Source: Mariniblastus sp. (GTDB taxonomy: Bacteria > Planctomycetota > Planctomycetia > Pirellulales > Pirellulaceae). Taken from it: a stretch of DNA of 64,000 nt. The notes under the pieces are model-generated. The model had not been told where the DNA came from, made no database searches, and worked only from the letters and a program-made list of their open reading frames with translations. A program made the position numbers and the translations under genes. The stretch lies in contig JAPKBL010000018.1 of NCBI GenBank assembly GCA_028823415.1, positions 1-64,000 on the forward strand, read 5' to 3'. Every line of letters begins with the position of its first letter. Within the stretch, counting starts at the first letter, position 1. Positions 11,101-19,066 of the stretch are shown piece after piece.

Positions 11101-12055
11101 TAATTTTTACTACGCCAAATCAGCTCGCCACGCCAAGAAAGCAGTGGTGCCGCATCATGGAACTTTATTGAAAATCAGCCCTGACGGCGCGACGACCGAA
11201 ATTATTGCCAACGGTTTCAGGGCGGCTAATGGTGTTTGTCTCAATCCTGATGGATCGTTTGTTGTGACTGATCAGGAGGGACACTGGAATCCAAAAAATA
11301 GAATTAACTGGGTCAAGCCAGGGCAGTTTTACGGGAATATGTTCGGCTATCACGATGTGACTGATTCATCCGATGAGGCCATGTCCGACCCGTTGTGCTG
11401 GATTACCAACTCATTTGATCGCTCACCTTCGGAACTGTTGTGGGTAGATAGCGACCAATGGGGGCCTCTCAATGGGGCACTGTTAAATTTTTCTTATGGC
11501 TATGGAAAAATTTATGTCGTGCCGCACGAAGAAGTTGATGGCCAGATGCAAGGTGGTATGTGTGAGTTTCCAATCGCGCAATTTCCAACCGGCGTCATGC
11601 GAGGTCGATTTCATCCTGATGACGGTCAGCTTTATTGTTGTGGCATGTTCGCTTGGGCCGGGAGTCAGCATCAGCCGGGAGGTTTTTATCGAGTTCGCTA
11701 CACCGGAAAGCCTCTGCATCTACCGCTCGGACTCAATGCGACTCAGGCCGGTGTCAAAATACGTTTATCAGGCGCCGTGGATGCGAAATCAGCGACCGAC
11801 GTTTCCAACTATTCGGTGAACACCTGGGATCTAAAACGAACGGCGGGATACGGTTCCAAGCATTACAACGAAAAGCGATTGACCGTGAAACGTGCGACGT
11901 TATCGGAGGACGGGACAACAGTATTCCTTGAAATTCCAGACCAGCAATTGACCTGGGGGATGGAAATCAATTACGCCCTGCAGACAACCGATGGAAAACC
12001 GGTCCGAGGCAAAATCCACAACTCTATTTACAAATTCGGAGATGGGGGCGAGTAA
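8135..12055 (+). CDS. Giant secreted PVC-type di-heme c protein
   Basis: Exported protein of about 1306 residues. A signal peptide (MNRFFCSLVWLLSLCVVP) is followed by two covalent heme sites, CARCH (residues 66-70) and CASCH (242-246). Next come a DUF6797-like region (about 290-510, DYGPSLNNTIEV), a LamG/concanavalin-like domain (about 545-690) and a C-terminal beta-propeller of the PVC heme-protein type (about 790-1170; NPWNCQLRLTGLDFLPDGD). The TTG at 8135 was chosen because GGAGA at 8124-8128 sits 6 nt upstream; a frame extension to TTG 8117 is possible. Such proteins are abundant in planctomycetes and are proposed to link periplasmic oxidation to electron transport, possibly with polysaccharide degradation. 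The substrate is unknown. Confidence 0.82.
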   Translation: MNRFFCSLVWLLSLCVVPSSSAQTEKQSSLSKRLQAESVEQLVNDAAKFGDAQRGAIAFFQPAMNCARCHEASVSGRRLGPQLSEKRNVDTSHLIESVLHPSAKINEGFETVKVLLADGRLVSGILASETDDRLYLDQIEQPEKPLEILKANADDWSKTKTSTMPVDLVNQLVDRQQFLDLIAYLTEIAAAGAGRASELRPAGSIALTPLPEYESRIDHAGLLASLDASSLERGQETYRLRCASCHGSVAEEGSMPTSLRFASGKFKHGNQPLAMYNTLTHGFGMMNPQRWMVPQQKYEVIHYIREHFLKEHNPSQYFELTDEYLASLPTGNTRGPKPVVSTPWTMMDYGPSLNNTIEVSSDGSNIAQKGIAVRLDSGPGGVESGSHWMMYEHDTMRMAGAWSGKFIDWEGIHFNGAHGRHPKIAGELHVANPTGPGWANPQALKDESPAKRFEDDRVVGRDGKHYGPLPSSWAKYLGMYRFGKQTILKYRVAETEILESPGLEFVAGQPIYTRRFEIGHRDRDLTIQIAKHKGLLKKGASSENIAIVFPEGAAPELDSSDNSAKSGLVFDGNKFAEIKTAKQFDLARQDYSILVRLKTRQDGTILAKTKKQDQWLAQGKTFFLRGGRPSLDVGWVGEVTANRAVNDGKWHDVGLTWNAKTKRADFYIDGKPAGGGTLGRVEPLGNAVIRFGFTNDNFPSKSAFQGEMQSLRFYQRRLSAEELANQDAIKPEKLIGVWDQQEGSEFPEATGQKKLSAIVMGAAEKIAPARGLLVGTSLSEAVWYSDDDGNIRLTIPAGEPMKFVVTQAPLSTAKQAAEIEGKLAEIQKPVNLSALTQGGPANYPEKLTAPVLRGDDASPFAVDVFQRPTNNPWNCQLRLTGLDFLPDGDTVIVAAWDGSVWRVTGLGELAKPGSEQQLQWQRIASGLFQPLGVKYVNQKIYVTCRDQIVILHDLNGDHEADWYENFNSDHQVTEHFHEFAMGLQADEAGNFYYAKSARHAKKAVVPHHGTLLKISPDGATTEIIANGFRAANGVCLNPDGSFVVTDQEGHWNPKNRINWVKPGQFYGNMFGYHDVTDSSDEAMSDPLCWITNSFDRSPSELLWVDSDQWGPLNGALLNFSYGYGKIYVVPHEEVDGQMQGGMCEFPIAQFPTGVMRGRFHPDDGQLYCCGMFAWAGSQHQPGGFYRVRYTGKPLHLPLGLNATQAGVKIRLSGAVDAKSATDVSNYSVNTWDLKRTAGYGSKHYNEKRLTVKRATLSEDGTTVFLEIPDQQLTWGMEINYALQTTDGKPVRGKIHNSIYKFGDGGE

Positions 12056-12117
12056 CCCAGCCAACTCCATATGGCCAGAGCAGGCTCAAGGGAGCCGGAT
12101 TGCTCGTTGGTTATGGT

Positions 12118-13368
12118 TTAGTGTTGACGTCGAAGACTGGCTTGTTGATGGCCAATCAGTCCCTCGATTTCAGCCAGTCGCGCCGTGTCCTGCACAAGCG
12201 AATTCGGCACGTCGGATAATTGCAGAAAAGTTCGAATGCGCGTGTAGGTGAACACATTCAATCCAGCACTCCAGCGGGAGGTTCCTGCGGTTGGGAGTGT
12301 GTGATTGGGGCCGATCCCGTAGTCGCCGAAGACTTCGGCCGATTGAGAGCCAATAAAAATACAGCCGGCGTGTTTAATTTGAGACGCCATGGATTGGGCA
12401 TCCACGCAATGGAGTTCCAAGTGTTCGGGCGCGAGGGCGTTGCAAATTTCAATCGCTTGTTGGGTCGATTCGACAATGATCGCTCCGCCATTTTGGATCG
12501 CCTGTTGAGCGATTTGACCGGTCGGCAGTGCCGTTAGTTGAATTTGAATTTGTACGTTGACTTTGTCAGCCATTTCGCGCGAGGTGGTGATCATAAACGG
12601 ACGTGCGTCGACGTCGTGCTCGGCCTGAGCCAAGAGGTCGGCGGCAATCGTCTCTGGCTCACCCGTCTCGTCGGCCACTAAGACCAATTCTGACGGCCCG
12701 GCGAGCATGTCAATTCCACAGTCTCCATTGACGATTTTTTTGGCGGCAGTGACCCATCGATTTCCGGGTCCCGTAATGAGGTCGCATTTTTGAAAACCGT
12801 CGAATCCGTAGGCGAGTGCGGCGATGGCATGTGCCCCTCCGATTGCCAGAACCTGATTTGCCCCGGCAATGAAAGCCGTCGCGAGCATCATGTCGGATGG
12901 ATTGGGAGTTGCGAGAATGATGGCAGGACAGCCCGCTGCCACCGCGGGAACGACCGTCATCAGCGCGGTCGAGGGTAACGCAAACCGGCCCGCCGGAGCA
13001 TAGCATCCTACGCGATCGACCGGTTGGATTGTGTGTCCAGCGAATCCACCGGGAACTGGAGTTTTCAACTCGCTTAAGCAATTCAGTTGAGCGTCTGCAA
13101 AACTTCGGATTCGCTCGGCAACGCGTTTTAACAGATCAAGGTCGCGCTGATCGATTCGCCCGGTGGCGGCCTTCATTTGTTCTCTCTCGATCAATAGCGG
13201 TTGGTCGTCGGATCGCTCGCCAAACTGATTGGCAAACTGTCGGATCGCGTTCACACCCTGAGAACGGACAGAATCAACAATTCCCCCGGCTGTCTCCAGG
13301 GTGGCAGCGTCGAGTGGCGTGAACAGACTGGTTGGTTCAAATGAACTTGCTTCGATGATTTTTAACAC
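12118..13368 (-). CDS. hisD: Histidinol dehydrogenase
   Basis: HisD of 416 residues catalyses the last two steps of histidine synthesis (histidinol to histidine, NAD-dependent, zinc enzyme). Family motifs are clear: GCYAPAGRFALPST, ITGPGNRWVTAAK, DMLAGPSELV, the zinc-binding AQAEHD, the catalytic APEHLELH pair, GDYGIGPNHTLPT, and a C-terminal EGLIGH zinc ligand. The start is GTG at 13368. It is the last gene of the his operon, 125 bp after hisIE. The order HisI-HisE-HisD matches the domain order of the fused fungal HIS4 protein. Confidence 0.96.
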   Translation of the reverse strand: MLKIIEASSFEPTSLFTPLDAATLETAGGIVDSVRSQGVNAIRQFANQFGERSDDQPLLIEREQMKAATGRIDQRDLDLLKRVAERIRSFADAQLNCLSELKTPVPGGFAGHTIQPVDRVGCYAPAGRFALPSTALMTVVPAVAAGCPAIILATPNPSDMMLATAFIAGANQVLAIGGAHAIAALAYGFDGFQKCDLITGPGNRWVTAAKKIVNGDCGIDMLAGPSELVLVADETGEPETIAADLLAQAEHDVDARPFMITTSREMADKVNVQIQIQLTALPTGQIAQQAIQNGGAIIVESTQQAIEICNALAPEHLELHCVDAQSMASQIKHAGCIFIGSQSAEVFGDYGIGPNHTLPTAGTSRWSAGLNVFTYTRIRTFLQLSDVPNSLVQDTARLAEIEGLIGHQQASLRRQH

Positions 13369-13493
13369 GAGTTGGCGATCCTGAGAGGGAACAAGTAGCG
13401 GGTACGGGAACTAGGAAATCAAGCATCGTCATCTCGGCCAAGGGCCAACCGCAGGGTCTGAAACTATCATAACGTCTCTGATGCGGTTTGATC

Positions 13494-14558
13494 TTAGGAT
13501 TGGATGCCAGGGTCACGTCGCACCACCCGATTCATGCGTCTGGCTAATTCAGCGTAGACGCGGTCAAGACTGACTCCATTTTTCAACATGGCAATCAATG
13601 AAAAGTAGAGAACATCGGCTGCTTCCCAGGCAATTTCATCCTGATCGGACTGCTGGCTTGCGAGTGAGAGTTCTTTGGCCTCTTCGAGTAGTTTGGCTTC
13701 GAGCATCTCGGGTTGATTAGCAAGTCTATACGTAAATGAATTTTCATCGGCCTCGGCCAAACGCTGTTGTAACCGCTCGACAACGGATTGAATGGTTCTT
13801 TCCTGGCCAAAGCAGGTATGCGTATTGCGGTGGCAAAATCCAGGTGAATCCTGAGTGACAGTAAACCGAAGGCAATCGCGGTCGCAATCCATTCGAATGC
13901 CAAGAAGTTGCTGGGTTGCCCCGCTGGTCTCACCTTTGATCCAAAGATCGTCCCTTGACCGTGACCAGTAGGTTCCGCATCGCGTCTCGATCGCATGCAG
14001 CAGGCTTTCGTAATTGGAATAGGCTAACCCAAGTGCGATTCCGATCGGGTCGACGATGACCGTCGACCACAGTCCATCGGGTCGGTCGGTCACGAGAACT
14101 GTGTTGAAAAAATCGGTAATTAATTCAGGCGATAGATCAACGATATCGACGAGGCAGTCAATCCTCGCCATCTCCAGTTCTGAAATACGTGCGGCACTCG
14201 GAGAGTCCAGAACGACCAAGGTGCTGCTGGGAATGGCTTGATCGAGCGGTGGATTATCCATCAGCTCCATTCGTCGATCGGCCGGCACAATCCCCGTGTC
14301 CAATGAGGAGTCGCGGTTGAGTAAACCGCAGGCCCCTTCGTTCAATATGGCCAACTGTCCATCGGCGTCCAATGATTCGGATTCAATGAAAATGTCGACA
14401 GTTCCGCCTAGCTTCCGGAGAATAGCTTTCACGTCGTCGATCGATTTTCCGTCGATTTCGGTGAGGGCTATCTGCCCAAAAAGGCTCCACTGCTTGATCG
14501 TTTTGATTAACTGTTGGGGCGAGGTAACCGATGGATATTTGATTTGAGGGATGATCAT
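13494..14558 (-). CDS. hisI: HisIE with a HIS4-like N-terminal domain
   Basis: Bifunctional phosphoribosyl-AMP cyclohydrolase / phosphoribosyl-ATP pyrophosphatase, 354 residues, performing steps 2 and 3 of histidine synthesis. Residues 1-155 form an extra domain. HisI spans about 164-250 (YWSRSR, WIKGETSG, metal motif DCDRD at 224-228, zinc Cys in FCH and TCF). HisE spans about 255-340 (KLLEEAKEL, WEAADVLYF). Bacterial HisIE proteins are about 200 residues, so the N-terminal 155 residues are unusual. From memory, that domain and its junction (TDRPDGL at 157-163, followed by IVD) match the N-terminus of the fungal trifunctional HIS4 protein. ATG at 14558 begins MIIPQIK. It lies between hisF and hisD. 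Confidence 0.93.
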   Translation of the reverse strand: MIIPQIKYPSVTSPQQLIKTIKQWSLFGQIALTEIDGKSIDDVKAILRKLGGTVDIFIESESLDADGQLAILNEGACGLLNRDSSLDTGIVPADRRMELMDNPPLDQAIPSSTLVVLDSPSAARISELEMARIDCLVDIVDLSPELITDFFNTVLVTDRPDGLWSTVIVDPIGIALGLAYSNYESLLHAIETRCGTYWSRSRDDLWIKGETSGATQQLLGIRMDCDRDCLRFTVTQDSPGFCHRNTHTCFGQERTIQSVVERLQQRLAEADENSFTYRLANQPEMLEAKLLEEAKELSLASQQSDQDEIAWEAADVLYFSLIAMLKNGVSLDRVYAELARRMNRVVRRDPGIQS

Positions 14559-14706
14559 AATAGATGCGAAGCAAAAGGGGTTTTTGAAAATGAAGAAGAT
14601 CAGTTAAGACTTTAGAATAGACCATAACGCCAGGTCACAACACGGAATTGACTTCAAAGAAAACCCAGTTTTGCGGGGATTTTAAGGGATGGTTTTGGGG
14701 GATCGA

Positions 14707-15462
14707 TTATCCGTTTCGAACTTGAATGCCGGCGGCTGTGAGTTTTCGTTTGACCTCTCCGACGGTCATCTTAGCATCGTGGAAAATCGAGGCAGCCAAA
14801 ACTGCGTGAGCGCCATGTTGGAACGCTTCGACCATGTGGGCAACCGAATCGGCTCCGCCCGATGCAATCACAGGCAGAGCGCAGGCACTTGTGACTGCCG
14901 AAAGCATAGGCAAGTCATAACCGCTGCGGGTTCCATCGCGATCGAAACTGGTCAAAAGGATTTCTCCTGCACCAAGCGCTTCTGCGCGTACGGCCCACGC
15001 CACTGCATCGATCGCTTCGGCAGTCGTTCCACTGCGGGTCAGAACTTGAAAAATGTCCCCGTTCTTTTTGGCGTCGATCGCAACGACAGTACACTGTGCG
15101 CCATACCGAGTGGACATGGCCTCGATCAAGTCGGGATTTCGAACCGCTGCCGAGTTGATGCTGACTTTATCCGCACCGGCGTTGAGCAACCGTCCGGCAT
15201 CCTCGATGGAGCCGATTCCGCCTCCGACGGTCAAGGGAATGGAGAGTTTTTGCCTGACTTTTTCAATGGTCTCAAGCATCGCAATCCGCTCCTGTCGTGT
15301 TGCCGTGACATCTAGCAGGACAAGTTCGTCAGCTCCTTGATCTTGATAGTGAAACGAGAGTTCAACCGGGTCTCCGGCATCACGTAAGTTTTGAAATTTC
15401 ACGCCTTTAACGACTCGACCTTCATTTACGTCAAGGCAGGGAATGATTCTCGATTTCAACAT
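14707..15462 (-). CDS. hisF: Imidazole glycerol phosphate synthase, cyclase subunit
   Basis: HisF of 251 residues is a (beta/alpha)8 barrel that uses ammonia from HisH to form imidazole glycerol phosphate and AICAR. The start MLKSRIIPCLDV contains the first catalytic Asp; the second is in VAIDAKK. The phosphate-binding GGG (VGGGIGS) and GDIFQVLTRSG segments are present. The frame is open further upstream, but homologues start at ATG 15462. That start overlaps the end of hisH by 7 bp (ATGTTGA), which indicates translational coupling of the two subunits. Confidence 0.96.
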   Translation of the reverse strand: MLKSRIIPCLDVNEGRVVKGVKFQNLRDAGDPVELSFHYQDQGADELVLLDVTATRQERIAMLETIEKVRQKLSIPLTVGGGIGSIEDAGRLLNAGADKVSINSAAVRNPDLIEAMSTRYGAQCTVVAIDAKKNGDIFQVLTRSGTTAEAIDAVAWAVRAEALGAGEILLTSFDRDGTRSGYDLPMLSAVTSACALPVIASGGADSVAHMVEAFQHGAHAVLAASIFHDAKMTVGEVKRKLTAAGIQVRNG

Positions 15463-16052
15463 GTGATTCCCTCGATCCACTGAGTCAGCACCGACTCTCC
15501 CCAGATTCCCGAAAGTTCTGGGTGAAACTGGCACGCCAATGTGCGGCCTCGCCAGATACTGCTAATAAATTTTCCGCCATAATTGGTCTCGGCGGCACCC
15601 CATCCATCAGGCGCTGTTTTGAGTCGATACGAGTTTGCAAAATAGGCCTCGCCAGTGGTGAAGGGGCCATTGTTGAGCGGACGAACCTCGTTCCATCCCA
15701 ACTGTGGAATCTTGACTTTGTCTCCAAATCTTGTGGTGGCGTGAGGGATGATTCCGAGCCCTTTGGCCAACTTCGATTCTTCACTCGATTCGCATAATAA
15801 TTGCATGCCCAGACAGATGCAGAGTGTTGGAGATTCCAATCGGTTTATGCGATCGATAATTGCATTTCTCAAGCCAAGCTGATCGATTGACTGAGTTGCC
15901 GCAGCAAAGGCGCCTACTCCGGGAAGGACGACATGAGATGCGGACTCGATTTCTTCAGCACTCACTGTGAGATTCCACGCACAACCAAGGCGGTCGAACG
16001 CAGCTTGTAGGGACCGGATATTGGCCACGCCGGTATTGATTATCTGAATCAT
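15456..16052 (-). CDS. hisH: Imidazole glycerol phosphate synthase, glutamine amidotransferase subunit
   Basis: HisH of 198 residues is a class I glutaminase that feeds ammonia to HisF. The nucleophile lies in CICLGMQLL, the oxyanion-region motif is PGVGAFAAA, and the His-Glu pair is in CQFHPELSG. Its stop overlaps the hisF start by 7 bp. It lies 82 bp after the hisC-hisB fusion in the same operon. Confidence 0.96.
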   Translation of the reverse strand: MIQIINTGVANIRSLQAAFDRLGCAWNLTVSAEEIESASHVVLPGVGAFAAATQSIDQLGLRNAIIDRINRLESPTLCICLGMQLLCESSEESKLAKGLGIIPHATTRFGDKVKIPQLGWNEVRPLNNGPFTTGEAYFANSYRLKTAPDGWGAAETNYGGKFISSIWRGRTLACQFHPELSGIWGESVLTQWIEGITC

Positions 16053-16134
16053 GAAAAACTAACGATGCGAGAGAGCGGATAAATAGGTTGACTGGTGCTT
16101 GCTTGCTGGTGAGCGAAAATTTGGGGCGCCGAAT

Positions 16135-17853
16135 TTAAAGAACGCCCTTGGTGCTCGGGACTTCTCCCGAGGTGCGTGTGAGTGCTTCCCTGAGTGCTTT
16201 GGCGCAAGATTTAAATGCGGCTTCGGCGCGGTGATGATCGTTGGTCCCGCGCAGTACATCCACATGAAGAGAGCACTTGAGGGTCATCGCTAGCGACTGA
16301 AAAAAGTGTGTGATATTTTCACAGGCCCATGTTCCAATCATTTCACGTTCTAAATTTAAATGAATTTCAGGCCATGGCCGGCCGCTTAAGTCAATGACAG
16401 TTCGGGCCAGTGATTCATCCAGGGGAGCATAAGCATAGCCAAACCGTTGGATGCCCGTTCGCTTGCCTAGTGCACCGTCAATTGCGGTCCCGAGCGCCAA
16501 CGCACAGTCTTCGGCGGTATGATGGTCGTCGACGTGAAGGTCACCGTCGCATTTCAATTGGAGATCAAAACCCGCGTGAAAGGCAAGCGCGGTCAGCATG
16601 TGGTCGAGAAATCCGATGCCGGTTTCAATTTCGATTATTCCGGAGCCATCGAGATTGATTGCCAAGTCAATTGCGGTTTCTTTGGTTTGTCGATTGGAAT
16701 TCCAAGTTCGCGCGGTTTCGTTCGGCGAGCGCGGTTGGATCGGCGATTGCGTGTCCTCCGCGGTTTTAGTTTGGGCGATCCCAATCGCAATTTTTTGTGA
16801 TTCGAAATCAACATTGCACAGCCGGCAGAGCGATTGAGCGAGTTGCAGATAATCTGCCGGTCGCGTTGGACAAGTGATGCGCAGTTGGTTTTTCAGTAGG
16901 GCGTTTGCCGTAAATTTTCGGACTCCCACGCCATCTTCGGCGAGGCCTTCCCAGATGTAATCTGCATTTTTAAATTCGGCGAGAATGAAATTTCCCTGAG
17001 AACCGATGGAAGTCCCGCCACATTGCGTAACCAATTCTCTCAGAAGTTCACGATACTTTTTAATCTGGCTGACATTGTTCTCCATCGAACTCTGGCAGTC
17101 GGCTAAAGATTGTCGGGCCAATTCAAGCGATACGCTGCTAATTGGAAACGGGCCCGAGGAGTTTCGAATGATGGCTGCAAAGTCAGGATCGGGAGCGATC
17201 AAATACCCGACCCGCAAACCTGCCAATCCCCAGGCTTTGGAAAATGTCCGTACGATCATGATGTTGTCGTCGACGGTGAGTTGGTCAAGCGGGTTTTGAT
17301 CCGCAAACTCGATGTAGGCGTGATCGATCAAAAGTTTTGCGCCAACTTTCTTCGCCGCTTGATTGACCGCGAAAATTGCGTCGGTGGAGACGACACTGCC
17401 GGTCGGGTTGTTGGGTGAGGTCAGCACTACCAATGCCGTTTGGTTGTCAATTTGGTCAATGAACTGGTTCACGGGGAAATCCCCATCGAGCCAGGGGACG
17501 TACGTCATCGAGCCTCCGTGATTACGACAGTAGATATCAACCATTTCGAAAGACGGTGCGTGGGTCACAATTGTCTTGGACGCACCTTGAATTGCGTTGC
17601 GGATAGCTCGTTCGATCCCATCATCGCCGCCCGCGGTAACTACAATTCGGCCCGCTGGAACATTGCAAGATTGTCCAAGTCGTTCTTGAAGTTCCCAATG
17701 AGTGGGATAGTTTGAGATCAGTGCGTGATCGAGTCCGGCGAGTTTATCTGCCAAGTTCTCGATTGCACAGTTCGATTCATTACGACTAAGTTGAAGCGTG
17801 ATTTTGTTTTGGAATTCAGGCGTTTGATAGCCTTCGTTGTCAGATCGTTTCAT
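16135..17853 (-). CDS. hisC-hisB: HisC-HisB fusion: aminotransferase plus dehydratase
   Basis: A single chain of 572 residues. Residues 1-350 are histidinol-phosphate aminotransferase (SPNNPTG at 146-152, PLP lysine K206 in RTFSKAWGLAGLRVGY). A low-complexity linker spans about 355-380. Residues about 382-560 are imidazoleglycerol-phosphate dehydratase (GIGFLDHML, metal motif DDHHTAED, THFFQSLA, second motif NDHHRAEAAFK). In most bacteria these are separate genes, and the E. coli HisB fusion partner is a phosphatase rather than HisC. The PLP-ring Asp is in LLIDHAY, where the family usually has DEAY. ATG at 17853 is chosen although the frame is open to 18060, because the upstream 69 residues overlap hisG and look non-coding. 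Confidence 0.93.
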   Translation of the reverse strand: MKRSDNEGYQTPEFQNKITLQLSRNESNCAIENLADKLAGLDHALISNYPTHWELQERLGQSCNVPAGRIVVTAGGDDGIERAIRNAIQGASKTIVTHAPSFEMVDIYCRNHGGSMTYVPWLDGDFPVNQFIDQIDNQTALVVLTSPNNPTGSVVSTDAIFAVNQAAKKVGAKLLIDHAYIEFADQNPLDQLTVDDNIMIVRTFSKAWGLAGLRVGYLIAPDPDFAAIIRNSSGPFPISSVSLELARQSLADCQSSMENNVSQIKKYRELLRELVTQCGGTSIGSQGNFILAEFKNADYIWEGLAEDGVGVRKFTANALLKNQLRITCPTRPADYLQLAQSLCRLCNVDFESQKIAIGIAQTKTAEDTQSPIQPRSPNETARTWNSNRQTKETAIDLAINLDGSGIIEIETGIGFLDHMLTALAFHAGFDLQLKCDGDLHVDDHHTAEDCALALGTAIDGALGKRTGIQRFGYAYAPLDESLARTVIDLSGRPWPEIHLNLEREMIGTWACENITHFFQSLAMTLKCSLHVDVLRGTNDHHRAEAAFKSCAKALREALTRTSGEVPSTKGVL

Positions 17854-17942
17854 TATAGCGTTTCGATTAAACGTAGGAATCGGCTCAGTCAAGGAGAAAG
17901 AGATGACCACCAGTCGACAATTTGGTGGCTCAAGCTGGAGTC

Positions 17943-18818
17943 TTAAGCGATCAATTGCTCCGCTGCCGTGGTCACAATATCGCATGCACCGGCGGACTTC
18001 AGTTTGGGGATAATTTCGGCGAGTTGTTTTCTTGGAATGGCGGCGCGAACGGCAACCCAATTCGAGTTACTCAGTGGTGATACCGTTGGCGTCCTCATTG
18101 ACGGGAGGCAGTTGATCACCGCTTCGAGATTTTCTTGAGCAACATTTAAATCCATCATGACCCGCTTTCTCGCTTCGAGGACGGCTCTGATTACCATGGC
18201 AAAGTCCTCAATTCGATTGCGGATTTCAGGATTGTCCATTGCTTTTTGCGAGGCATAGAGCCGCGTAGAGGAGGTCATGATTTCGTCAATAATGTGCAAA
18301 CCATTAGCTCGGAGTGTTGAACCGGTAGCGGTGTTGTCAATAATGCAATCGGCGTCTTCGGGTGGGAAAACTTCAGTCGCGCCATAGGTTTGCAGAATGC
18401 TGGCTTTGATGCTCTGGCTTGAGATCCAGCGCTGGGCAAGTTCGGGGTACTCTGACGCGATGACAATTTTTTTATTGGGTAATTTTCCGTCGACCAATAG
18501 CTGGTGGGGGGCTGCTACGATGAGTCGAACCGGGTTGAGTCCGGTATCGAGGAGTTCGTGAAGTTCGGTTCCAGTTTCTTGGATCCAATCTTCCCCCGCA
18601 AAGCCAAGATCCCGCGCTCCTGCGGCGAGCATACTGATGACATTTCTCGGTTTGAGTATTTTGGCATTGAAAAAAGGCAGTGAAATATTAGGCCGATAGC
18701 CACGTTCGGATTGGTGGATTGAAATCCCGGCGCCTTTTAAAAGATCGACGACCTGACCAAACATTCTACCTTTCGGAAGTGCCAAGCGGACAATCGACGG
18801 ATCAAGATTGGGGGACAT
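17943..18818 (-). CDS. hisG: ATP phosphoribosyltransferase, long form
   Basis: HisG of 291 residues catalyses the first, committed step of histidine synthesis (ATP plus PRPP). It is the long form with a C-terminal regulatory domain (about 215-290), so direct feedback inhibition by histidine is expected and no HisZ partner is needed. The PRPP-binding loop reads NTATGSTLRANGL. It is the first gene of the operon. An AAGAGG ribosome binding site lies just before ATG 18818, and an intrinsic terminator 45 bp upstream closes the preceding unit. Confidence 0.96.
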   Translation of the reverse strand: MSPNLDPSIVRLALPKGRMFGQVVDLLKGAGISIHQSERGYRPNISLPFFNAKILKPRNVISMLAAGARDLGFAGEDWIQETGTELHELLDTGLNPVRLIVAAPHQLLVDGKLPNKKIVIASEYPELAQRWISSQSIKASILQTYGATEVFPPEDADCIIDNTATGSTLRANGLHIIDEIMTSSTRLYASQKAMDNPEIRNRIEDFAMVIRAVLEARKRVMMDLNVAQENLEAVINCLPSMRTPTVSPLSNSNWVAVRAAIPRKQLAEIIPKLKSAGACDIVTTAAEQLIA

Positions 18819-18863
18819 GATAACCTCTTAAATTCAAAATGAAGCTTGGGAGTTGTTGGTGGA

Positions 18864-18895
18864 TAAAAAAAAACGCTGACCTTGTGGCCAGCGTT
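18864..18895 (-). terminator. Intrinsic terminator before hisG
   Basis: Hairpin with arms aacgctgacc (18872-18881) and ggccagcgtt (18886-18895), a ttgt loop and one internal mismatch. Read on the minus strand it is followed by a run of at least 7 T. It lies between the kinase gene (ends 19067) and hisG, so it likely ends the sigma-kinase transcript and separates the his operon. Confidence 0.75.
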
Positions 18896-19066
18896 CTGTG
18901 TTTTGCAAATGCATTGTCAGACTAGTCCACAACCGTCATCGATTAGGATGGTGCAAATGAGAATGCGTGTTGTGAAAAATCTTGGGCATCTCCCTATGAT
19001 ACGCTTGTGCCGGGCGTTGTCAACGCAGTTCGTGGTGCTGGCCTAGGAAAATGAAACATGAACGAA

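Noticed and set aside
12083-12096. Hairpin ggctc-aagg-gagcc in the convergent gap before hisD
   Set aside because: Only 5 bp and no T-run on either strand; too weak to call a terminator.
17854-18060. 69-residue N-terminal extension of the HisC-HisB frame
   Set aside because: It overlaps hisG and is Arg/Cys-rich without HisC similarity; ATG 17853 fits the family start.
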